Below, one piece after another: positions 4,656-10,661 of a DNA stretch of 10,661 bases; position 1 is the first letter of the stretch; every line of letters begins with the position of its first letter. Below the pieces are notes generated by a model. It worked only from the letters and a program-made list of their open reading frames with translations. It made no database searches and was not told the DNA's origin. This DNA is from Dehalococcoidia bacterium (GTDB taxonomy: Bacteria; Chloroflexota; Dehalococcoidia; Dehalococcoidales; JAUWZL01). Where the stretch lies: assembly GCA_030615305.1 (NCBI GenBank), contig JAUWZL010000019.1, positions 1 to 10,661 on the forward strand, given 5' to 3'. The position numbers and the translations under genes are program-made.

Positions 4656-6386
4656 ATGAGCGAGAGGATTTTTATCGGTGTCGCCTGGCCTTATGCCAAC
4701 AGCCCACTTCATCTAGGCCAGATTGCCGGTGCCTACTTACCGCCAGACATATTTGCCCGTTACCATCGTACCAAAGGTAATGAAGTGCTGATGGTATCGG
4801 GCTCGGACCAGCATGGCACGCCAATAACTATTAGGGCGGAGCAGGAGGGCAAGGCGCCAGCTGAGATAGCCAGCAAGTATCACCAGCAGTTTCTTAGCTC
4901 GTGGCGGCAACTGGGCATTTCCTTTGATTTATTCACCACAACCGGCACTACCAACCACGCTGAGGTGGCACAGGATATCTTTCTTACCCTCCTTGACAAG
5001 GGCTATATCTACAAAGCTACCGTATCACAACCTTTCTGCTCCAACTGCCGGCGATTTCTGCCTGACCGCTATATTGAGGGCACCTGCCCCTACTGCGGCT
5101 ACAGCGGAGCCCGGGGTGACCAGTGCGACCAGTGTGGTCAGCCGCTAACCCCGGCTGAGCTTGTTGAGCCTCGCTGTGGTGTGTGTGGCACTGCTCCTCA
5201 GTTTAAGGACTCAGAGCATTTTTTCTTTAGGCTCACCGCCTTTGAGGATAGGCTCCTATCCTGGGTACGGCAGCAGGGTCACTGGCGGCTGAATGTGCTT
5301 AATTTTACCAAGCGCTACCTTGAGGCGGGACTCAGAGACAGGGCTATTACCCGTGATATAGATTGGGGAGTACCTGTGCCCCTTGATGGCTTTCCTGGCA
5401 AGCGTCTCTATGTCTGGTTTGAGGCTGTTATCGGTTATCTCTCGGCGACCAAGGAATGGGCTAAGTCAACCGGGGATAGCGAAAAGTGGCGTGATTTCTG
5501 GCAGGGTGAGGTAAAGAGCTATTATTTCATTGGCAAGGACAATATTCTCTTCCACACCATTATCTGGCCAGCGATGCTAATGGGCTATGACGGGCTTAAT
5601 CTACCTTATGATGTACCAGCCAATGAATACCTGACTATTGAGGGCAGGAAGCTTTCCAGTAGCCGCAACTGGGCGGTTTGGTTGCCTGATTATCTATCCC
5701 GCTATGACCCTGACCCGCTGCGTTATCTGCTATCAGTGAACATGCCCGAGACCGGGGACACCGATTTTTCCTGGCGCGAGTTTATTCGCCGTAACAATGA
5801 TGAACTGGTGGCTACTTATGGCAACCTGGTGCAGCGGGTGCTTACCTTTGTCTATCGCAACTTTAACGGCTGTGTGCCAACTCATAGTAAGTATAACGAG
5901 ATTCATGAATATCTAGAATCTCTAGACCCTAAGAAAGATTTGGGCACAACGAATATCTTAGATGACTCCAGCATGAATGTAATCGAAGACACTAAAAAAT
6001 TTCTTTTCAGAGAAATGGATGACCGTCTCTCCAAGTGTCAGTTCAAACAGGCAATAATGGCAGCTATGCTGGTAGCTCACGAAACCAACCGTTATTTAGA
6101 TAAAAAATCGCCATGGAAAAATATTAAGGGAGATAGACAGGCAGCCGCTGACTCCCTGTACGTGGCTTTATACGTAATTTCTTGTCTGAAAACAGCACTC
6201 TATCCCTTTTTGCCGTTTAGCTCCCAGAAGCTGCATCGGATGCTTGGTTTTGAGGGCAATATAGAAGATTACGGCTGGCAGCCAATGGCACCAGAACCGG
6301 GGCAAAAACTACTGCCACCCGAACCTCTATTTGTTAAGCTGGACGAAGGCTTGGTGGCTGAGGAAACCAGCCGACTGGGCCAATAA
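4656..6386 (+). CDS. metG: Methionyl-tRNA synthetase (MetRS)
   Basis: MetRS charges tRNA-Met for initiation and elongation. The 576-residue protein shows the class I Rossmann start WPYANSPLHLGQIAG, with HLGQ (19-22) in place of HIGH, then SGSDQHGTP (48-56). The zinc insertion has four knuckles: C128/C131, C144/C147, C157/C160 and C174/C177. Later come IDWGVPVP (235-242), YVWFEAVIGY (252-261), FIGKDNILFH (291-300) and the signature region EGRKLSSSRNWAVW, with KLSSS (332-336) in place of KMSKS. The alpha-helical anticodon-binding domain runs from about 370 to 535. There is no C-terminal dimerisation (EMAP-II-like) domain. The start has no clear Shine-Dalgarno and lies six bases after the previous stop, so it probably depends on coupling. 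Residues about 411-440 are an AT-rich insertion, treated under findings. Confidence 0.98.
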   Translation: MSERIFIGVAWPYANSPLHLGQIAGAYLPPDIFARYHRTKGNEVLMVSGSDQHGTPITIRAEQEGKAPAEIASKYHQQFLSSWRQLGISFDLFTTTGTTNHAEVAQDIFLTLLDKGYIYKATVSQPFCSNCRRFLPDRYIEGTCPYCGYSGARGDQCDQCGQPLTPAELVEPRCGVCGTAPQFKDSEHFFFRLTAFEDRLLSWVRQQGHWRLNVLNFTKRYLEAGLRDRAITRDIDWGVPVPLDGFPGKRLYVWFEAVIGYLSATKEWAKSTGDSEKWRDFWQGEVKSYYFIGKDNILFHTIIWPAMLMGYDGLNLPYDVPANEYLTIEGRKLSSSRNWAVWLPDYLSRYDPDPLRYLLSVNMPETGDTDFSWREFIRRNNDELVATYGNLVQRVLTFVYRNFNGCVPTHSKYNEIHEYLESLDPKKDLGTTNILDDSSMNVIEDTKKFLFREMDDRLSKCQFKQAIMAAMLVAHETNRYLDKKSPWKNIKGDRQAAADSLYVALYVISCLKTALYPFLPFSSQKLHRMLGFEGNIEDYGWQPMAPEPGQKLLPPEPLFVKLDEGLVAEETSRLGQ

Positions 6387-6407
6387 CCCTACAAAAATTG
6401 CTTGAAA

Positions 6408-6413
6408 GGGTGG
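6408..6413 (+). promoter_or_regulatory. Ribosome binding site deciding a TTG start for the prenyl synthase
   Basis: GGGTGG (6408-6413, within AAAGGGTGGA) lies six bases before TTG at 6420. The alternative in-frame TTG at 6402 has only AT-rich sequence before it. The protein reading from 6420 (RLSTIYEPVQEDLVKVEE) begins where family members usually begin. Confidence 0.55.
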
Positions 6414-6419
6414 AAATTC

Positions 6420-7394
6420 TTGAGGTTAAGCACAATTTATGAGCCAGTTCAGGAAGACCTGGTTAAGGTAGAAGAGCAGTTTAGGTTGCTGGTTGACAGC
6501 CAACATAATACCTTTCCTGAACTCCACAAAATGTTAAGCCAGATTCTGGTTGGTGGCAAGATAATTAGGCCGATGCTTACCCTGCTAGCTGGCAAGTTCT
6601 ATAACTACGACTTGCAGAATCTGCTACCAATGGCGACTGCCAGTGAGCTTCTGCACATTGCCACTCTGGTTCATGATGATGCCGTTGATAAAGCCAGCGT
6701 TCGCCGTGGGCGACCAACAATTAATGAACTTTGGGGGGTGGATAAGGCTGTAATTCTGGGTGACTACCTATTTGCCCGGGCTGGAGAATTTGCCGCCGCT
6801 ACTGGAAATCTACGTGTGGTCAGGCTCTTTGCTCAAACTCTTGAGGCCATTTCTAGAGCTGAGTTAAGGCAGGGCTTTAGTGCTTTTGGCCTGGAACAGA
6901 CCTATGACCAATACATTGAGCGGATTGCCGGTAAAACAGCCTCTTTGTTCGCTATGGCTACTGAGTCGGGGGCTATTTTGAGCCAGGCCCCGGAGGCGGC
7001 AATCCAGGTTATAAAAGACTACGGTTATAATCTGGGCATTGCCTTTCAGATAGTAGATGATGTCCTGGATTTTGTTGGCACTGAGAAAGAAATGGGCAAG
7101 CCTGTTGGTTCAGATTTGGCTCAGGGCACTATCACCCTGCCGTCACTTTTACTTTTAGAGCGTTATCCTGAAGATAACCCGGTAAAGAGGATTTTCAATA
7201 ACGAGGGTGATGGACAAAAGAATATGATAGAGGCACTAGAACTGGTTCGTAACTTATCAATTATTGAAGAATGCTACCAGGTTGCCTCTGATTATAGTAC
7301 CAAGGCGTGCTCTAATCTTCATCTGCTGCCAGACAAGCCAGGCCGCAAAGCATTGTTTGCCCTGGCAGACTTCGTGGTCGAAAGAAAGAAATAG
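6420..7394 (+). CDS. Long-chain all-trans polyprenyl diphosphate synthase
   Basis: The enzyme extends farnesyl or geranyl diphosphate with isopentenyl diphosphate, probably making the side-chain precursor for a quinone. From the TTG at 6420 it is 324 residues. Visible motifs are GGKIIRP (45-51), the first aspartate-rich motif HDDAVD (85-90) followed by RRGRPT (95-100), GDYLFARA (114-121), GKTASLFA (171-178) and the second aspartate-rich motif VDDVLDFVGTEKEMGKPVG (212-230). Ala81, five residues before the first Asp, is small, which in this family allows long products, so a C35-C50 product is likely. The usual GGKRxRP has Ile in place of its first Arg. It is the last gene of the operon, 33 bases after metG. 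The exact chain length, and hence a name such as ispB or hepT, cannot be set from sequence alone. Confidence 0.93.
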   Translation: MRLSTIYEPVQEDLVKVEEQFRLLVDSQHNTFPELHKMLSQILVGGKIIRPMLTLLAGKFYNYDLQNLLPMATASELLHIATLVHDDAVDKASVRRGRPTINELWGVDKAVILGDYLFARAGEFAAATGNLRVVRLFAQTLEAISRAELRQGFSAFGLEQTYDQYIERIAGKTASLFAMATESGAILSQAPEAAIQVIKDYGYNLGIAFQIVDDVLDFVGTEKEMGKPVGSDLAQGTITLPSLLLLERYPEDNPVKRIFNNEGDGQKNMIEALELVRNLSIIEECYQVASDYSTKACSNLHLLPDKPGRKALFALADFVVERKK

Positions 7395-7421
7395 TCCCAA
7401 TCGGACGGTGTGGCTGCCCGT

Positions 7422-7826
7422 TTACCCTCCTTCAAACACAGTGCCGTCCTGATAGGTTTCTTTTTTCTGGGTGGGCAGTTTTTGCTTGAACTGGTCAATG
7501 GCATACTGGCAGGCGGCAAAACCTTCCTCGCGATGAGCAGAGGCAACAGCAACGACCAGATTAATATCACCCACCTTTAGTTTGCCTATGCGGTGGTGCA
7601 TAGCCATGCCATTTAGTTGCCATTTAGCTCTTGCTTCACTAACTATCTCTTTAAGCCTTTCCTCTGCTGTTCCATAAGCGTCGCTGTATTCCACTGAAAG
7701 AACCGGTTTACCTCGTGATTGGTCGCGAATCAAGCCAATATAGGTGACCAAGCAACCACTGCCATCAGTTTTAACCTGGTTAACCACAATTTCAGGAGAA
7801 ATAGGCTCATTGGTAATTGCTACCAT
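7422..7826 (-). CDS. moaE: MoaE, molybdopterin synthase large (catalytic) subunit
   Basis: MoaE converts precursor Z (cPMP) to molybdopterin using sulphur carried on the C terminus of MoaD. The 134-residue protein begins AITNEPISPEIVVNQV. It contains CLVTYIGLIRDQSRG (25-39) with the conserved Arg, the HHRIGKLKVGD core (77-87), VAVASAHREEGFAACQYAID (92-111) and KKE (121-123) with the conserved lysine region of the active site. The family usually has a Trp before this lysine pair (PIWKKE or PFWKRE); here it is PTQKKE. AGGAGGAG lies about ten bases before the ATG. It follows ftsH on the same strand after 83 bases without a clear promoter or terminator, so it may be read through from ftsH. moaD and the other moa genes are not in the window. 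It converges with the prenyl synthase across 27 bases. Confidence 0.95.
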   Translation of the reverse strand: MVAITNEPISPEIVVNQVKTDGSGCLVTYIGLIRDQSRGKPVLSVEYSDAYGTAEERLKEIVSEARAKWQLNGMAMHHRIGKLKVGDINLVVAVASAHREEGFAACQYAIDQFKQKLPTQKKETYQDGTVFEGG

Positions 7827-7909
7827 CTGGTACTGCTCCTCCTACTTTTTCAGAAGGCTAACTTTTATGGGGCTAGATTTCTTGTTTAGGATGTTGGGGC
7901 TTTCCCGCC

Positions 7910-9841
7910 CTAAGATGTCGCCGGGGCTTGCTTTGGCTGGCGTCTTAAGCTTGGAGCCTTCCGGGACACAGGCCTTGGCTTGGCCTTAGCCTTTTCCCTT
8001 ACTGGTGTCGGAACCGGTGTTTCCCTGGCTTCTGGCTGTGCGGTGGGCACAGGTTCACCAAATACTGCCTCAAGCTCTTCACCCTCCAGGGTCTCCTGAG
8101 CGACCAGCTTTTCAGCAATGTATTTTAATTTCGGCTTATTTTCACCCAGAATCTCCTTGGCTGTCTGGTGAGCCTTCTGGATGATGTCGTGCACTTCCTC
8201 ATCAATCATATTGGCTATCTTGTCTCCATAGTCCCGTTGCTCGGCGATTTCACGGCCGAGGAAGACCATCTCCTGTTTGTTGCCGAAGGTGCGAGGTCCC
8301 AGTTTATCGCTCATGCCAAATTCGGTGACCATCTTATGGGCAAGATCGGTCGCCCGCTTGATATCATCGGAGGCTCCGGTGCTTAGTTCGCCAAAGACCA
8401 GCTCCTCGGCACCATGACCACCGAGCAGGGTAGCCAGCATATCCCTAAATTGGGAGCGAGTCAGCAGGTAGCGGTCTTCGGTAGGCAGTTGCCGGGTATG
8501 ACCCAGGCTCATGCCACGAGCCACTATGGAGATTTTGTGTACCGGGTCGGCATTGGGCAATATTTTGGCAACAAGGGCGTGCCCGGCCTCGTGATAGGCG
8601 GGGATTTCCTTTTCCTTGGGGCTTATCTTACGGCTCTTTCTTTCCGGGCCGGCTATCACTCGGTCTATAGACTCCTCAAGCTCCTGCATCTCAATAGCCT
8701 TCTGGTTGCGTCTGGCAGCCAGGATGGCGGCCTCGTTGACCAGGTTGGCCAGGTCAGCACCGCTGAAACCAACCGTCTGTTTAGCCAGCGATTCCAGATT
8801 AACCGACTCGGCCAGTGGCTTACCTTTGGTATGGATTTTAAGGATGGCAGTCCGGCCGTTAATATCCGGATGGTCAAGGATTATCCGCCGGTCAAAACGA
8901 CCGGGACGGAGTAAGGCGGTATCAAGTATATCCGGTCGGTTGGTAGCCGCCAGAACAATGACACTGGTAGCGGTATCAAAACCGTCCATCTCTACCAGAA
9001 TCTGGTTCAGGGTTTGCTCCCTCTCATCATGACCGCCGCCCAGCCCGGCACCACGGTGACGGCCGACGGCATCAATCTCGTCAATGAAGATAATACATGG
9101 TGCATTACGCTTAGCCTGTTCAAAGAGGTCACGTACCCTTGAGGCACCAACACCAACAAACATCTCCACGAATTCGCTGCCGCTGATGGAGAAGAAGGGT
9201 ACCCCAGCTTCACCAGCTATGGCTCGGGCCATTAATGTCTTACCCGTACCCGGCGGTCCTATTAGCAGCATGCCTTTGGGGATACGGGCTCCTAGGGACT
9301 GGAACTTCTCACGAGACTTGAGGAAGTCTACCACTTCACGCAGCTCCTGTTTGGCTTCCTCAACCCCGGCCACATCATCAAAGGTTACCGTTGGTGTATT
9401 AGCTGAGAACATTCGGGCTTTAGAGCGGCCAAAGCTCATTGCCTGGTTGTTAGCCCCACGTGCCTGGCGGAAGAGGAAGAAAAACAGGGCGATAATGAAT
9501 ATCAGGGGGAGGAAGTTAATAAACAATGCACCCCAGTCAATGCCCCTGGCTCCCTCTATCTCGACCTCCACTCCTTCAAGGTTCAGCCCTTCAATCTCAT
9601 ATATACTGGCGTTTACTTCCTTAAAGGTTACAAGCTCGGTGCCATCCATAGCCGTAATATTTATGGTGTCACTTTCAACCACAATCTTCTTAATCTCGTT
9701 GTTTTGCGACATATCTATGGCTTGGCTTAGCGGAATTTCCTTCGGTTTGTCATCCCCAGGCAAAATAAGTGTGAAGAAGACCACAGTAGCAATAATAATG
9801 GCTATATATATTATGGCGCTACGCTTCCAGTTTATTCTCAT
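7910..9841 (-). CDS. ftsH: FtsH, membrane-bound ATP-dependent zinc metalloprotease
   Basis: FtsH is a hexameric AAA+ protease that extracts and degrades membrane and short-lived cytoplasmic proteins. The 643-residue order is canonical: a first membrane helix (about 8-28), an extracytoplasmic domain (30-104) and a second membrane helix (105-125, [18 protein letters not shown]). The AAA domain follows, with Walker A GPPGTGKT (195-202), Walker B IIFIDEID (250-257), pore motif MFVG (227-230) and second region of homology [18 protein letters not shown] (302-319) with arginine fingers 312 and 315. The M41 zinc site is HEAGH (417-421) with Asp493 in [11 protein letters not shown] as third ligand. 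From about 596 the tail is Pro-, Lys- and Arg-rich. GAGGT lies five bases before the ATG, and an extended -10 promoter lies upstream. Both membrane ends support inner-membrane placement with the protease in the cytoplasm. Confidence 0.99.
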   Translation of the reverse strand: MRINWKRSAIIYIAIIIATVVFFTLILPGDDKPKEIPLSQAIDMSQNNEIKKIVVESDTINITAMDGTELVTFKEVNASIYEIEGLNLEGVEVEIEGARGIDWGALFINFLPLIFIIALFFFLFRQARGANNQAMSFGRSKARMFSANTPTVTFDDVAGVEEAKQELREVVDFLKSREKFQSLGARIPKGMLLIGPPGTGKTLMARAIAGEAGVPFFSISGSEFVEMFVGVGASRVRDLFEQAKRNAPCIIFIDEIDAVGRHRGAGLGGGHDEREQTLNQILVEMDGFDTATSVIVLAATNRPDILDTALLRPGRFDRRIILDHPDINGRTAILKIHTKGKPLAESVNLESLAKQTVGFSGADLANLVNEAAILAARRNQKAIEMQELEESIDRVIAGPERKSRKISPKEKEIPAYHEAGHALVAKILPNADPVHKISIVARGMSLGHTRQLPTEDRYLLTRSQFRDMLATLLGGHGAEELVFGELSTGASDDIKRATDLAHKMVTEFGMSDKLGPRTFGNKQEMVFLGREIAEQRDYGDKIANMIDEEVHDIIQKAHQTAKEILGENKPKLKYIAEKLVAQETLEGEELEAVFGEPVPTAQPEARETPVPTPVREKAKAKPRPVSRKAPSLRRQPKQAPATS

Positions 9842-9880
9842 CGGTTACCTCAATAAATTATCCCTTCTTTACCTGCTTAT

Positions 9881-9909
9881 ATTATACCAGAAACGGACAT
9901 AAATATGAA
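9881..9909 (-). promoter_or_regulatory. Extended -10 promoter for ftsH
   Basis: On the minus strand TTCATA (9904-9909, four of six) is followed after 17 bases by a perfect TATAAT (9881-9886), preceded by TGG, which gives the extended -10 TGn motif. The start would fall near 9874, about 33 bases before the ftsH ATG. No CIRCE-like inverted repeat is visible, so heat-shock control through HrcA is not supported here. Confidence 0.65.
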
Positions 9910-9954
9910 AGGAACAGATTAGGAAAATGGTACTAGGCACTTGGTTCCAGTTTC

Positions 9955-10661
9955 TTAGGGCAGGGCATGGTAGCTTTCCTTAAGCAGCAGGGCATCACCT
10001 TCTATGTTATGGCTCTCACAGATAACCATCCCCTTGACGCTATAGTCTTTTAAGGCTTTAAGCAGCTCAGTATACTGCAGGTCTGATTCTTTTAGGTTTA
10101 GGTGGCTTTTCTCCCCCTTTTGGCCATAAGCGATGCCGGAAATGTGAATGTGCATATTGCCCAGGGAGGCCTTGCCTAATTTGTCATTGATTTGCCTTAG
10201 GATTGAGGCAAACTCAGGGTAGGAATTAAAGCCCCCGCTTCGGGCATGCCAGTGAGCAAAGTCAATACAGGGAGCCATTCCTTCTAGCTCGGTGCAAAGC
10301 TCCAGTATTTCATCTATAGTGCCAAACTGGCTGCCTTTACCGCTGACCTCAGGCCTGAGCCACATATTAATATTTTCCTCTTTGAGTCGGCTTAGCACTT
10401 CCGTCAGGTATTTCTTTACCGCCTGGTAAGCTACCTGTGGTGGGTCACCTAGATAAAAGCCGGAATGGAAAACCAGGCTTTGGGCGCCACATATTGAGGC
10501 GATGCGGGCGGCTTTGCGCAGGATTCCCTGGCTGGCTCTGATTTTTCTTGGCTCATGGGCATTAAAATTGAGATAGTAAGGAGCATGGGCTGATAGCTTA
10601 ACCCCGGTACTTTGGGCTGCCTCGGCTACCAGATTGGCATCGGCCTCACTTAGATACACCC
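9955..10661 (-). CDS. Endonuclease IV / AP endonuclease 2-type TIM-barrel protein (5' part cut by the window edge)
   Basis: About 235 C-terminal residues are visible of an expected 280 or so. The frame is open to the edge, and the family's N-terminal strand lies beyond it. Metal-site residues of the endonuclease IV fold can be matched, numbering from the first complete codon: His25 in LSAHAPYY, His65 in VFHSGFY, Glu104 in RPEVSGKGSQFG, Asp133 and His136 in CIDFAHWHARSGG, His172 in HIHISG, His186 in EKSHLNL and Glu215 in VICESHN. The form YGQKGEKSHLNLKESDLQY is of the archaeal type rather than the E. coli Nfo type, where an Asp stands two residues before the penultimate His; here that place is Lys. 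DNA abasic-site repair is the likely role, but this barrel is shared with sugar isomerases, so function is less sure than fold. Its promoter is outside the window. Confidence 0.88.
   Translation of the reverse strand, partial: VYLSEADANLVAEAAQSTGVKLSAHAPYYLNFNAHEPRKIRASQGILRKAARIASICGAQSLVFHSGFYLGDPPQVAYQAVKKYLTEVLSRLKEENINMWLRPEVSGKGSQFGTIDEILELCTELEGMAPCIDFAHWHARSGGFNSYPEFASILRQINDKLGKASLGNMHIHISGIAYGQKGEKSHLNLKESDLQYTELLKALKDYSVKGMVICESHNIEGDALLLKESYHALP

Noticed and set aside
4407..4712. Minus-strand open frame of 101 codons
   Set aside because: It covers the small zinc-ribbon gene, whose paired CxxC motifs and operon spacing make the plus strand the coding one.
7403..7449. GGACGG/CCGTCC inverted repeat between the prenyl synthase and moaE ends
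   Set aside because: The arms are six bases and 35 bases apart, one lies in moaE coding sequence, and no T tract follows; probably chance.
8414..8914. Plus-strand open frame of 166 codons opposite ftsH
   Set aside because: It mirrors the protease and AAA coding sequence of ftsH and has no recognisable domain.
9084..9902. Long plus-strand open frame (272 codons) opposite ftsH
   Set aside because: It lies antisense to the conserved AAA domain and membrane part of ftsH, has low-complexity Ser/Arg-rich content and no ribosome binding site or family motif; it is a shadow of ftsH.

Overview
The window looks like bacterial chromosome of about average GC content with densely packed housekeeping genes. 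The best guess for the organism is a Chloroflexota bacterium of the Dehalococcoidia type. That is an inference from the gene set (GuaB3-type IMPDH paralogue, archaeal-style endonuclease IV, MetRS with four CxxC knuckles, long-chain polyprenyl synthase), from the style of the encoded proteins and from the palindromic C/T-rich intergenic repeat. No rRNA or other taxonomic marker is present to settle it.

Layout. On the minus strand at the left edge, a 139-residue glycine-rich protein of unknown function sits directly upstream of pdxS (PLP synthase, cut by the window edge). The two share an ATGA stop/start overlap, and a good promoter lies upstream of the pair. Next is about 380 bases without protein genes (878-1258). 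It holds that promoter, a strong 12-bp palindrome, a second 9-bp hairpin and a degenerate three-copy repeat of about 52 bp. A tRNA-Thr(CGT) gene follows, then a 258-residue protein of unknown function that reads like a TIM barrel with an acidic tail. guaB3 is convergent with it, and guaB3 and rsmI are transcribed divergently from a 224-bp region with two recognisable promoters.

The plus-strand cluster rsmI - small zinc-ribbon protein - metG - polyprenyl diphosphate synthase is tightly spaced (2, 6 and 33 bp gaps) and looks like one operon. It joins translation functions (rRNA methylation, Met-tRNA charging) to isoprenoid chain synthesis. It meets a minus-strand pair, ftsH then moaE, which starts at a strong extended -10 promoter. 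At the right edge is an endonuclease IV-like TIM-barrel gene on the minus strand, cut at its 5' end.

No mobile element, CRISPR array or defence system is visible. The features most worth a second look are the repeat-bearing gap at 990-1180, three small or unassigned proteins, departures from family signatures in MetRS, MoaE, the prenyl synthase and the endonuclease IV-like protein, and an AT-rich insertion in metG. I do not see evidence for a new multi-gene system.
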